Shown one piece after another: positions 44,263 to 53,317 of a stretch of 64,000 nucleotides of DNA. The position numbers were made by a program, and so were the translations under genes. The stretch lies in contig NZ_QKZT01000023.1 in NCBI RefSeq assembly GCF_003254055.1, positions 18,038 to 82,037 on the forward strand, read 5' to 3'. The first letter of the stretch is position 1, and every line of letters begins with the position of its first letter. This DNA is from Algoriphagus chordae (GTDB taxonomy: Bacteria > Bacteroidota > Bacteroidia > Cytophagales > Cyclobacteriaceae). The notes under the pieces are model-generated. The model ran no database searches and was not told the DNA's origin. It saw only the letters and a list, made by a program, of their open reading frames with translations.

Positions 44263-44270
44263 CAAAACTA
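44263..44270 (-). promoter_or_regulatory. Candidate -7 box of operon B
   Basis: The minus strand reads TAGTTTTG, matching TAnnTTTG, about 200 bases before the first operon B gene and upstream of the inverted repeat. No clear -33 box. Confidence 0.3.
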
Positions 44271-44301
44271 ACAAATTTCGTAAGATATTTCACTTCTAAT
44301 G

Positions 44302-45987
44302 CTATTTATGAATCTGGTAGATTAGATTAACTGTGCCTGAGAATGTCCACAGATTTTGTCCACTTGGATAATCTGCAGTAGAGCCAGAATCATTTTCCCA
44401 TTGATAATTGTAGCCTTTAATCATCTGGGCTTTACTACTGAGCACTAATCTATCCCATTGGTGATCCCATAAAATTCCTGCGCTAAAATCAACCCATGGA
44501 CGTTTATTGGGATTTTCCCCAAAAGCTCTGTTATAAAAATCTTGTTGGTTTTCAATACGCTGAAATAGAACCCCCAGCTTATTGAGATTTGCTACTTTAG
44601 AGAATTCTAGGATTTGAGCATTTGCCCCTACTCCTATGCCTACTCCCATAGACTGTCCCTCATTGGTAAAGCCTCTCACTTGATAATGAGTGTGCCAGCT
44701 TGTATTTAATGTATTGAGATCCGCATATCTGATATACCTGTTCACTGACTCAGCTTGCTGGACTATCTCTCCTCTTAGCTGAAAATATTCACCTTGCTTA
44801 CCTGATTTGAACAGTTTAGAAAAACCCAAAAGGTAAGCTCTAGCATGCTCTGGACTCAAAATAAAATCTCTCCAGTCATAGCTGTGATCTTGTTTTCCAT
44901 ATTCTGCATAAATCTCAAAATTCCCTTTAGAATTATAATACCTTAAAAAAAATGACACCTGTTGATCTTGAGCCTTGGCATCATAGTCTACAGAGTTGTC
45001 ATTGGTAAATAAATTCTTCTTTTGGAAAGGTTCTAGAACGGGGAATCGGCCGTTGAAACTATCCGGCACATCTTCATTATATTGCTGAAAAGTCCTATTG
45101 AACCCTACATATATTTTAGGAAGAAACACAGGCTGATAGGTAATGGTTAACCCCGTGACGTATCGCCAATCTCCTCTGAAAGGTCTAGCAAATATTCCAT
45201 TCAACCGTTGATTTTGTGAAGGAAGAACTCCTGTATCTTCAGCTCTTCCCGCAATCAACTCTGCTTCGAGTGTACCAATAATAATATTTGCTGGGCGACT
45301 GGTTCTGAGAAACAAGTGTTCCATTCCTCTGGCATTATTACTGAAAATCAAGGACGTAAACTGGCCTGGTCCCCACCATATATTCTCTGTTGAGACGCCT
45401 AGTGCTACAGGGCCTGCATTCAAGCTAATGTATGATTGACCCAGCCAAGCAAATGAATTATATTCTTTTGGAAACCGCTCTGGATGATCACCGAAATTCC
45501 AATACCTGAATCTAGCGAATATGGTATTGTCAGAATAATTCTCCCCAAATCCCTGATAAGCTTTATTTTGACTAGCAACAAACTCTGGCCTAAACTGAAA
45601 ATTCAGAAAGAAGAGTTTACCATAAACTCCAGGTGAAAGGAGTGTCTGCACACCGGCACTATTCATCATGCTATAATTACCCCAACCGTATGGTCTATTT
45701 GAGTTAAACACAGTGGTGCTCAGAACAGGCAAAAGCTCCAATTGCACACGCTTCTTCGCTAGTACTGTGGAATCATTTAAATTTCTGAAATGATTCTGTT
45801 TAAGACTGACTATAGGTCTTAATGAAAAAGATAAATCTTTTATTTCCTCATTCCCTAATAACTGCTGTCGCCGCAGGCTTTCTTCCAAAACTGGAAATCC
45901 AGCAGGAATAGTCTGGGACCTAGCACTGCTAGAAACAAGCCATCCCACAGCACAGCTAGTCAACAACAAGTAAAACCTCAATTTCAA
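44302..45987 (-). CDS. wzi: Capsule assembly protein, outer-membrane beta-barrel
   Basis: A 561-residue protein with a signal peptide (about 1-25, ending SARSQ). The body is made of alternating amphipathic strands. The segment NIWWGPGQFTSLIFSNNARG (about 200-220), followed by LRTSRPANI, is a hallmark of the Wzi capsule assembly family (PF14052). Wzi sits in the outer membrane and helps attach or arrange exported polymer at the cell surface. It is the last gene of operon A and overlaps the GT gene upstream by four bases. Confidence 0.88.
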   Translation of the reverse strand: MKLRFYLLLTSCAVGWLVSSSARSQTIPAGFPVLEESLRRQQLLGNEEIKDLSFSLRPIVSLKQNHFRNLNDSTVLAKKRVQLELLPVLSTTVFNSNRPYGWGNYSMMNSAGVQTLLSPGVYGKLFFLNFQFRPEFVASQNKAYQGFGENYSDNTIFARFRYWNFGDHPERFPKEYNSFAWLGQSYISLNAGPVALGVSTENIWWGPGQFTSLIFSNNARGMEHLFLRTSRPANIIIGTLEAELIAGRAEDTGVLPSQNQRLNGIFARPFRGDWRYVTGLTITYQPVFLPKIYVGFNRTFQQYNEDVPDSFNGRFPVLEPFQKKNLFTNDNSVDYDAKAQDQQVSFFLRYYNSKGNFEIYAEYGKQDHSYDWRDFILSPEHARAYLLGFSKLFKSGKQGEYFQLRGEIVQQAESVNRYIRYADLNTLNTSWHTHYQVRGFTNEGQSMGVGIGVGANAQILEFSKVANLNKLGVLFQRIENQQDFYNRAFGENPNKRPWVDFSAGILWDHQWDRLVLSSKAQMIKGYNYQWENDSGSTADYPSGQNLWTFSGTVNLIYQIHK

Positions 45988-47072
45988 ATGGACTTCAGCA
46001 TTTTGACGTACCTCTTGTTAATTGCTTTCCAAGAGTAATTTTTACGAGCTAGCTTATACATGTCTTTGGAAATTGCCTCTCGGTCAAATTCCTTTAGACG
46101 CAATAGTTGTTGGAGCAATTCGTCTGAATCATTGAAATAAACGGCTTGATTAAAAGTAGTTTCCCTGTTATAATTCACGCCAAAAGCGATGATCGGAAGG
46201 CCCAAATACATTGCCTCCACCAGAGATGGGTTAGTCCCTCCAGCACTATGACCGTGTAGGTAGTAATGACAATTTGATCTCAACACATTTAGCTCTTCAG
46301 TAGCATAAATTGGGTTGTAAAGAATGACATTTTTCTTGGTCGAATATTGCTCGTACAGACGCATACCATAATCGCTGGAATTCCAGTTGCCCACAATTAC
46401 ATAAGGGATCTCAAGGTTATTTTCTGAGAAAACCTTCAGCTGCATCTCAATATTATTTTCTGGCTCAATTCTACAAACCGTGAAAATGTAAGGTTTATGG
46501 ATAAAGGCGTACTTCTTTTCGTACAAATTAGGATCTACAGAAGTAGCATGATTAGCTCCATAAGCGATTAGATGAGACTCTTTACCGTATTCCTCCTGTA
46601 CATAGTCATAGATATGCTTATTGTCAGAAATAATAGCGTCCGAAAACTTCACCGCCAACGCTTCTGAGAACTTCAAAAATCGTTTTGCAAAGGATCCCCA
46701 CTTATCACGCTTCCACTCTAGCCCATCGATGTGAGTGATCACTTTGGCACTGGTAAAAGGCTTAATAAATGGAATAGTAATGGCGCCAGAAACACCCAGG
46801 ATCAATATATAGTCAAACCCGCTTACCGACTTCCAAAGTGAAACTGAGTCATATATAACACTTTGAACGCCATTAGCTTTCAAATTCAAATATTCAAGCT
46901 TTGCCCCTTTGTAGCTGTCTAGCTTCTCTGGGTAACTCTGACTTTGACAATAGATGGTGATATCATAATATTTAGGAAGTATGTCCAGTAGGTATTCTAC
47001 TAGCGTCTCAAATCCCCCGTAGTTGGCAGGAACTCCTACTATACCTACAATGGCAAGTTTTTTCTTAATCAT
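45984..47072 (-). CDS. DUF1972-type GT4 glycosyltransferase (rhamnosyltransferase-like)
   Basis: A 362-residue GT-B protein starting KLAIVGIVGVPANYGGFETL, the DUF1972 N-terminus found in Cps2T/RgpA-like rhamnosyltransferases. The C-terminal domain has FTVCRIEPENNIEM and HGHSAGGTNPSLVEAMYLGLP. These enzymes add a deoxyhexose early in the repeat unit. GDP-L-fucose is made by this operon, while no dTDP-rhamnose genes are present in the window, so the donor is uncertain. Confidence 0.85.
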   Translation of the reverse strand: MIKKKLAIVGIVGVPANYGGFETLVEYLLDILPKYYDITIYCQSQSYPEKLDSYKGAKLEYLNLKANGVQSVIYDSVSLWKSVSGFDYILILGVSGAITIPFIKPFTSAKVITHIDGLEWKRDKWGSFAKRFLKFSEALAVKFSDAIISDNKHIYDYVQEEYGKESHLIAYGANHATSVDPNLYEKKYAFIHKPYIFTVCRIEPENNIEMQLKVFSENNLEIPYVIVGNWNSSDYGMRLYEQYSTKKNVILYNPIYATEELNVLRSNCHYYLHGHSAGGTNPSLVEAMYLGLPIIAFGVNYNRETTFNQAVYFNDSDELLQQLLRLKEFDREAISKDMYKLARKNYSWKAINKRYVKMLKSI

Positions 47073-48672
47073 TCAAATACTTATTCATAATACTCACCAT
47101 TTTGTTCCTTTCCGATTCATTATTCAGAAGGAAGTAACGGTTATATGCTTTTAAGAGTTCCTTAGTTTTAGCTGAAGATTTAGGCGACTTCGCTTTGACA
47201 TCAGCTTTTTGAACCTCTTCTAAAGCATCTTTCAAAATCAAGTACCTCAGAGAAACCTGAGCATCTGGATATACAAAATGGCTGTCACCTGATGGCAAAT
47301 CCGAAAATATTGCGGATTTCATAATCTTGGAGGACCACAGGTTAAATGCCCAACGCAACATCCCATCGTATCCCTTAGCTCTTGAAAGCATTAGCAAGAA
47401 GTAAATATCCCCATAATTCGAAGCCATCAACATGTTTGGCTGAACTTCATAGCATGAAGTATAGTAAGTTGTTTTAAATCCTTTGGATTTGCGCAGCGCC
47501 AACTTATCCGGATCAAGAACAATATTACTAGCCAAGGAATAATCGTAAACCAATTCTGATAAAGCTGGACTGAACCTACCTGAATAGCCAAACTTAAATG
47601 CTGGATCGATGCCCTTTACATATTTAACGAGTTCAGCTGTCTTATTCATATCTCGCTCATCTACCCAGAAAACCGCCTTATCCATCCAGTTTTTTGCCTT
47701 GAGATAGGATGCAAAGTCTAGTAAAAATGGCTTCCAAAACGCATTATACTCATCTGTACCCGGTGCAGACTTAAAAGTCTTTACTTCACCCGCAGTTTCA
47801 TCAAAGTAAAAATAAGTCTGATTCCATGGGTATAGATTGTGAACTGCTATTTCCTTTGAAACACCCTTGGATGCTGCCAACTCTACATATCGCTCAAATG
47901 TAGAATAATCATAGGAATAGCTTCCATCCGCTTTTTTACGTACCTGGATCATCATTTGCTCGACAGGTTTGATCTTCGTATTGAAGAGATCGTAAAATAC
48001 GGAGGTTGTCACTACAGTCTGATTTAATACTTTCAGCTGCTCAAACATCAACCCCATCTGCTCCCAATGCTCTTCGGAGAAAGGTTTGAAATCGTAATAG
48101 GTGGAAATAGATTGCGGAAACTGCCAGAAGTCCATCTCAAAATCAAGCTCAGAAAAGTCCGGCAACTTTTGATCAATGACCTTTATCGTTGCTTCGATTT
48201 TCTGAGAATCGCCATTTTGATCAAAGGTCAGTTCTACTGGATAACTTCCAGGCTTAAGCTTTTCTGGTATTTGGATTTTCACCAAACCATAGGTAATTGC
48301 ACTTTCTACTGTAAAAGAATTGCCTTGTAAGGTTTCGGCCCGATCTGGAAAAAAATCCTTCACAAAGGTTCCATTCTTTTTAGCATTACCACAGTTTCCT
48401 GCGGAGATATCTCCCTCAACTAGATGCAATTGTATTAGCTCGGCTTTAACATTCTTACCCTCTACTTTCAACTGAAAATCAAGTCCTTTGGTAGAATCTG
48501 AATAAATCAAAAAGGGCAAAATTACAGATTCATTTCGCCATGCTTTAAATTCGGATTTATTGGGTGCTTTTGAGCCAAAATCCTCAAAAGTGGTAAAGTG
48601 AGCATTCAGCTGTGCTTGGGCATAGTTGCCCAAAGACATGGATAGTATTATGAATAGAAAGATCTTTTTCAT
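47065..48672 (-). CDS. Secreted glycoside hydrolase-like protein (DUF4091/GH123-like)
   Basis: A 535-residue protein with a signal peptide (about 1-20, ending AQAQ). An N-terminal beta domain (about 40-168) precedes a catalytic-type barrel. FWVDERD (336-341) carries the adjacent Asp-Glu pair used in GH123 substrate-assisted catalysis, and DGMLRWAFNLW (436-446) is typical of the DUF4091/GH123 domain. GH123 enzymes remove beta-GalNAc. Here, inside a capsule operon, it might trim or release the polymer, like other capsule-associated hydrolases. The target is not known. It overlaps the genes on both sides by a few bases. Confidence 0.75.
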   Translation of the reverse strand: MKKIFLFIILSMSLGNYAQAQLNAHFTTFEDFGSKAPNKSEFKAWRNESVILPFLIYSDSTKGLDFQLKVEGKNVKAELIQLHLVEGDISAGNCGNAKKNGTFVKDFFPDRAETLQGNSFTVESAITYGLVKIQIPEKLKPGSYPVELTFDQNGDSQKIEATIKVIDQKLPDFSELDFEMDFWQFPQSISTYYDFKPFSEEHWEQMGLMFEQLKVLNQTVVTTSVFYDLFNTKIKPVEQMMIQVRKKADGSYSYDYSTFERYVELAASKGVSKEIAVHNLYPWNQTYFYFDETAGEVKTFKSAPGTDEYNAFWKPFLLDFASYLKAKNWMDKAVFWVDERDMNKTAELVKYVKGIDPAFKFGYSGRFSPALSELVYDYSLASNIVLDPDKLALRKSKGFKTTYYTSCYEVQPNMLMASNYGDIYFLLMLSRAKGYDGMLRWAFNLWSSKIMKSAIFSDLPSGDSHFVYPDAQVSLRYLILKDALEEVQKADVKAKSPKSSAKTKELLKAYNRYFLLNNESERNKMVSIMNKYLND

Positions 48673-49736
48673 GATTTAAGTAGGTTTGAAATCCTTGTAT
48701 CAAAGTTATCACGAGAATATTGAGCTTTTTTCAACTCCGCTCCTTGGCTTAAGTTAATCCAATGTGCCTTATCATTTGCCATTTTCAAAATTTCAGTTGC
48801 CATCTGATCTAAGTCTTGATAATCAATCTGATATCCATTCACTCCATCTTCAACCAACTCAGTTACCCCGCCCTGTGTGGGCACAATAGCTGGAAGGCTA
48901 TAATACATACCTTCTAAAATAGTCATACCAAATGTTTCAATGCATTCATCAGGATGGGTCAGATTCAAAATAAGAGAAGCTTTTTCAAAAAACGGATGCA
49001 CATCTCTCTGCACTGGGAAAATCTGAAGGTTAGAAGGTAAAGACTCCGTCAATTCAAACTTTCCAACCTCTTTGCTTTCATCACTAAGAACCAAAGTAAA
49101 ACTAAGAGCTGGCAATCTTTTCGCTAAGCTGACAAATTCAGCAACTCCCTTATAGGGACGTAGCGAGGCTAGCATAAGTACTTCAAAATTACTTGAAGCT
49201 TGATTTTTAGAACTTGATTTCAGTGCAAAATCTTCAGAGACACAGTTGTAAATCACCTGGCTACTGATTCCCTTACTTCTCAGATTAGCAGCTAAATAGT
49301 CAGAAACCACAATTACTTCAGAGGAGAAACTTTTTACGATCCAGAACAAAAAGTTACTCAGAAGTCTAGGACTAATCTCATTTTCGTGCACATGAGTAAT
49401 GATTCTTTTCCCCATTAATTTACCCATTAGTATCGCACCAAAGGGAAGAATGGTATTCACATAAAAGATTTTCTCGTCTTGCCTGTTTTCAAAAAGCAAC
49501 TTTATCGCCAGCAAAAACTGGCTGAAAAAGAAAGAAAACAGTGTCAAAATTCTATGTTCCGATCTAGAATAGAAATTACTTTTCCGCTCAAATCCAGACA
49601 AAAAACCCTCTGTGGTACTTGTATATAACTTCACTTCTATCCCGTTTTTTTGTGCTGTGCTGATCACAGAAGACAAAATCTGTGGACTACCGGTGAAATT
49701 ATTCAGCAGATGAAAGAATACGATCTTTTGAGGCAC
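48669..49736 (-). CDS. GT4 glycosyltransferase
   Basis: A 355-residue GT-B protein starting at GTG (49734-49736) with PQKIVFFHLLNNFTGSPQIL. The C-terminal domain has EVLMLASLRPYKGVAEF and a donor site HPDECIETFGMTILEGMYY. It overlaps the Wzy-like gene by 38 bases. The overlap is real, because the GT4 N-terminus is needed for the fold. Donor unknown. Confidence 0.82.
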   Translation of the reverse strand: MPQKIVFFHLLNNFTGSPQILSSVISTAQKNGIEVKLYTSTTEGFLSGFERKSNFYSRSEHRILTLFSFFFSQFLLAIKLLFENRQDEKIFYVNTILPFGAILMGKLMGKRIITHVHENEISPRLLSNFLFWIVKSFSSEVIVVSDYLAANLRSKGISSQVIYNCVSEDFALKSSSKNQASSNFEVLMLASLRPYKGVAEFVSLAKRLPALSFTLVLSDESKEVGKFELTESLPSNLQIFPVQRDVHPFFEKASLILNLTHPDECIETFGMTILEGMYYSLPAIVPTQGGVTELVEDGVNGYQIDYQDLDQMATEILKMANDKAHWINLSQGAELKKAQYSRDNFDTRISNLLKS

Positions 49737-50859
49737 TAGGAGGTTTAGAATTAAGAATTAGTAGAAAAATGCTGATCAATAAATATAAGGTCGTGGCATA
49801 AAACTCATGCGTAAACTGCTGTGCGATAATAAAAATGTAAAAAAACATGGCAGCATAGAAGACTTTCTTTCGGATGAAAAACATAAGAGATATCATCATC
49901 ACAGTGGCTAGATACGCGAGATACCCAATAAACCCGTAGGTATACAGCAAAACTGAGGTACCATTTTCGATGTATCCTGTTTTATATTTCGTTGACCTAG
50001 CGAACACATCACTTACCATATTATTCCCATGACCAAAGAGGTATTCCTTCCAGCTGGAGTATTCAAAGAATGAGGTTCTAAAAGCTTGAAGTAAGTCTGC
50101 CCTGGAGTTGAGCGTGCTTACATTAAAGATGAGCTTATTGATGAATTCAAAATAATACAAGTAGAACATCGCAGCCACAACGAGGGTGAATATGAAAATC
50201 TTACGATGCTTGAAAAATAAAATCAGGTAAAAGATTACTAAGGTGTTACGATTGAATGTAAGAATGAGTCCTAGAATTGCTATTCCATAGGCAAGTGAAT
50301 CCAGCTTAGTGAGAGTATCGGATTCCTTCTTCCAGTAATAAATCAAGAACCAACCGATCAGCAAGGTGCCATAGGATTGCACCGTCGTCGTCAAGCCTTT
50401 GGCAGCATGAAGGAAAGGTAAGCCCTTGTCGTACATGGGGTGAACATGTGGATTCATCCCAATCAAATAACTACTAAACACCAACAGGATCCCTACACAA
50501 ATATGCACAAAGAGCCCCCAGTATAGGATATCCAGAAATGCTTCCTCTTCCGCTGCTAGACCAGCAAAGAACAACCCTAAGACAGGGAAAAAGATAATTA
50601 AGGAAGAATCTGGAAGATTTAGCACATAGCTGAGCAAGCAGTAGGTTGCTAGCCCAAGAATAGGAAAAAGCAATCGAGGCGAAAATGTTTTGCTGAGGAA
50701 AATCTGATGAAATATCAGCAAAGCCACTACTCCAAGCATCGCGACCTTATCTAATGGCAAGCTGATGAGTTTCGAACAGGAAACAAGAAACACACAAAGG
50801 ATCAATCCAGCTTTGCCTATTAGGCGAGTCGAATGAAGTGCTAAAGCTGAACTAGTCAC
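49699..50859 (-). CDS. Wzy-like polysaccharide polymerase (operon A)
   Basis: An integral membrane protein of about 386 residues from the GTG at 50857-50859, with about ten helices. It has the FNRNTLVIFYLI segment and a periplasmic loop around FGHGNNMVSDVFARS, the O-antigen polymerase layout. A Shine-Dalgarno-like AAGGAGG six bases before this GTG supports the start. The longer frame to 50910 would run 51 bases further into the previous gene. It joins repeat units in the periplasm in the operon A Wzx/Wzy route. Confidence 0.75.
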   Translation of the reverse strand: MTSSALALHSTRLIGKAGLILCVFLVSCSKLISLPLDKVAMLGVVALLIFHQIFLSKTFSPRLLFPILGLATYCLLSYVLNLPDSSLIIFFPVLGLFFAGLAAEEEAFLDILYWGLFVHICVGILLVFSSYLIGMNPHVHPMYDKGLPFLHAAKGLTTTVQSYGTLLIGWFLIYYWKKESDTLTKLDSLAYGIAILGLILTFNRNTLVIFYLILFFKHRKIFIFTLVVAAMFYLYYFEFINKLIFNVSTLNSRADLLQAFRTSFFEYSSWKEYLFGHGNNMVSDVFARSTKYKTGYIENGTSVLLYTYGFIGYLAYLATVMMISLMFFIRKKVFYAAMFFYIFIIAQQFTHEFYATTLYLLISIFLLILNSKPPSASKDRILSSAE

Positions 50860-52135
50860 CAAGCACCTCCTTGATTTGCTGCAATTGACTAAACCTTGAG
50901 TATTTTGCAATTTTTTGTTTGGAATACTCTTTCAACTCTAAGATTTGATCCTTTTGATATAGCGCTCTGATGTTCTGAATTTGCTCAAAACATTCTTCAG
51001 CAGAATTTGCGGCGAAGCCCAGTCCAGCTTCAGTCAGCATTTTCTCCATTATATCTGCATCGGAAGGACAAAGAACTACTGGTTTTCCCAAGGCCATATA
51101 CTCGTATAGCTTACTGCTTGGTATCCCTTTCATGCTTCCGTAGGCCATTGCCAAAAAAGCATGAGCCTTTTGAAGTTCCACTAAGGCCTCTTTCCTCGGT
51201 AAGCGATCCGTGACTTTCACATAAGGTTTAATATCAGCTGGAAGCAAATCTTCTATCCTCCTCCTCTCCTTCTGATCATAACCTGCCCCAAGAAATAAAA
51301 GGTGAAAAGGTGCAGAGGCATTTACTGCCAATTGCAACGCTCCCAAGATGTAAGATAAATCCTGCGATGGGTAAAGAACTCCGCTATAGATTAGCGTAAA
51401 CTCTTGAAATAAAGTTTGAGACGGAATCGAAAGCAACTCATCTTCGAAACCATTTTCTATGGTGTATCCTTTTTTACCGATAAATCGGGCTATGCGATCG
51501 GTATATACTTGACTAACTGAAATAATTGAATCAGCGGATCCAACCCATTTCTTCTCATAGTCAGACTCCACTTTTGCTATCCATTTTCGAACTACACCAC
51601 CAGACCTTTCCATCTGAAGTTCGTTTGTACTCCAGTCATCTCTATAGTCCGCTATCCATTTTAGACCTAGTTTTTCCTTCAGTGAATATCCGATTCTAAA
51701 CAGGTAAAATGGCTCTCCTGATATAATAGCAGATTCAAATCTCTGCTTTTTGAGAAGCTCATTAATAAAAGGAAGGAAATTGGAAAAAGAGCTGAATTTC
51801 AGTGTAAATCGAGCTAGAAACACATCTAATAACTTAACCACTAAAAACAATGGACGTAAGGCTGACTCTCCAAAAGCTAAGTAAGCTCGATCAAGTATTC
51901 CTGGACGAAAAGGCAAATAATAAACCTCATGCGTATCGAATACCTCATGGCGCACTTTATCTCCTAGTGGGCGTTTAGTATCCTGATGAGATCGGGTTTC
52001 GGAAGTCCAATCTCGAGTAATGACTGTGGGGTAATATCCCAGTCGATGCATGTTTCGGGCCCAAAAAGTAATACGCTGAGAAGGAGTCAGCGTACAGGGT
52101 GAAAAGTAATTGGAAATGAGAAGTAGTTTCCTCAA
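50852..52135 (-). CDS. GT4 glycosyltransferase
   Basis: A 427-residue GT-B protein. It starts MRKLLLISNYFSPCTLTPSQR and has the WIADYRDDW segment, then SLIYSG-type strands (TLIYSGVLYPSQDLSY) and the donor region KGIPSSKLYEYMALGKPVV. It resembles GT4 proteins annotated in capsule loci of Bacteroidota. Donor unknown. It is followed by the Wzy-like gene with an 8-base overlap. Confidence 0.82.
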   Translation of the reverse strand: MRKLLLISNYFSPCTLTPSQRITFWARNMHRLGYYPTVITRDWTSETRSHQDTKRPLGDKVRHEVFDTHEVYYLPFRPGILDRAYLAFGESALRPLFLVVKLLDVFLARFTLKFSSFSNFLPFINELLKKQRFESAIISGEPFYLFRIGYSLKEKLGLKWIADYRDDWSTNELQMERSGGVVRKWIAKVESDYEKKWVGSADSIISVSQVYTDRIARFIGKKGYTIENGFEDELLSIPSQTLFQEFTLIYSGVLYPSQDLSYILGALQLAVNASAPFHLLFLGAGYDQKERRRIEDLLPADIKPYVKVTDRLPRKEALVELQKAHAFLAMAYGSMKGIPSSKLYEYMALGKPVVLCPSDADIMEKMLTEAGLGFAANSAEECFEQIQNIRALYQKDQILELKEYSKQKIAKYSRFSQLQQIKEVLGD

Positions 52136-52141
52136 GATTTT

Positions 52142-53317
52142 CTAGTTGGTAGTCTCATTCTCCTTGTGCAAAACTTCCAAATTCAATTCCTTAAAAATAT
52201 CAGACATCACCTGTTCATTGAGCTGATTCGAATACTTCCATGAAATCTCATGAGAACGCATCTTCATTTCTTGAATCTGTTCTGTTGTGAGTGCATTCAA
52301 GGCATCACTCACTTCTATTTCATCATAGGTAGATGCCACTGCTCCATTATTCTCATTCAAGACTATCTGGCTCATCTCTGGTGACGGACCAACTACAATA
52401 GCCAATCTTGCTTGTATAAATTCAAAGAATTTATTCGGCAAAGCATTCGCATAATTAAAATTGACTGGTTCTAATAAAAAGACCCCTATGTCAAATTGAT
52501 TGATGTAAGCAGAAATCTCAGTGGTAGGAACAGGGTTCAAAAAAGTTATTCTTTTCCCCTTCGCCATCTTCTTCAACTTGTTAAAATAGGACTCGTCCGT
52601 TGGCATCAGCATGAGATATAAATGAAACCTCGGCTGAAGGTAATCCATCATCCGGATCATCTTCTCCAGCTTTCTGCTACTATTTGCAATACCGTGGTGA
52701 ATCAATTTCACAGAGCCATTCTCCATCTGGTTTGGATTCAAATTTTCAGCAAACTCTGGACTATTTAAAATTAAAGCTGATTGGACGTCAAATTTATCAT
52801 CATACTCACTTTTGATGCCCGCAGAAACAGTAATTAACTTATCTGCTCGATGAATATATTGGTCACATATGTACTTGTAATAAGCAGAATGCATCAGCTT
52901 CCACAGAAATTTGTTTTCAAAATGCCTTGGGTAATATTCATGGGCATCCAGAATAATTTTGATTCTGCTATTCAGACTTTTTAAAGCAAAGGCTACTGGC
53001 CAGGTCTCCAAATCATTGGCTATAATAAGGTCAATCTCATTTTTGACGACTAGTGCTCCCAATTTCTTCAAATTCACTAGTTGCAGAAATTTCTTTTCCT
53101 TGAGGGAGTTAACACGAAACAGATTCAAAAAAATCAATTGAATCTTCTCCAACATGGTTCTCTCCCTATTCATCAAAGGAATAAACTCATGAGTTCCTTG
53201 ATACTGCAATCCACTTAAAAACACTGAGCTATCTTGAATTGATTCTAGAAAATCAATTTGTCGTAGAACACGAGGGTCTTTATGTATGCTAGAAAAGGAT
53301 AGGATTAAAACTCTCAT
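52142..53317 (-). CDS. GT4-like glycosyltransferase, tandem paralogue 1
   Basis: A 391-residue GT-B protein. It has KDPRVLRQIDFL, an ANDLETWPVA segment, DAHEYYPRHF, KLIHHGIANSSRKLE and the donor region NALPNKFFEFIQARLAIVVGP. The upstream gene (53314) has the same blocks in the same order, so the two are tandem duplicates that have diverged. They probably transfer similar sugars at different positions. They share a four-base overlap. Confidence 0.82.
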   Translation of the reverse strand: MRVLILSFSSIHKDPRVLRQIDFLESIQDSSVFLSGLQYQGTHEFIPLMNRERTMLEKIQLIFLNLFRVNSLKEKKFLQLVNLKKLGALVVKNEIDLIIANDLETWPVAFALKSLNSRIKIILDAHEYYPRHFENKFLWKLMHSAYYKYICDQYIHRADKLITVSAGIKSEYDDKFDVQSALILNSPEFAENLNPNQMENGSVKLIHHGIANSSRKLEKMIRMMDYLQPRFHLYLMLMPTDESYFNKLKKMAKGKRITFLNPVPTTEISAYINQFDIGVFLLEPVNFNYANALPNKFFEFIQARLAIVVGPSPEMSQIVLNENNGAVASTYDEIEVSDALNALTTEQIQEMKMRSHEISWKYSNQLNEQVMSDIFKELNLEVLHKENETTN

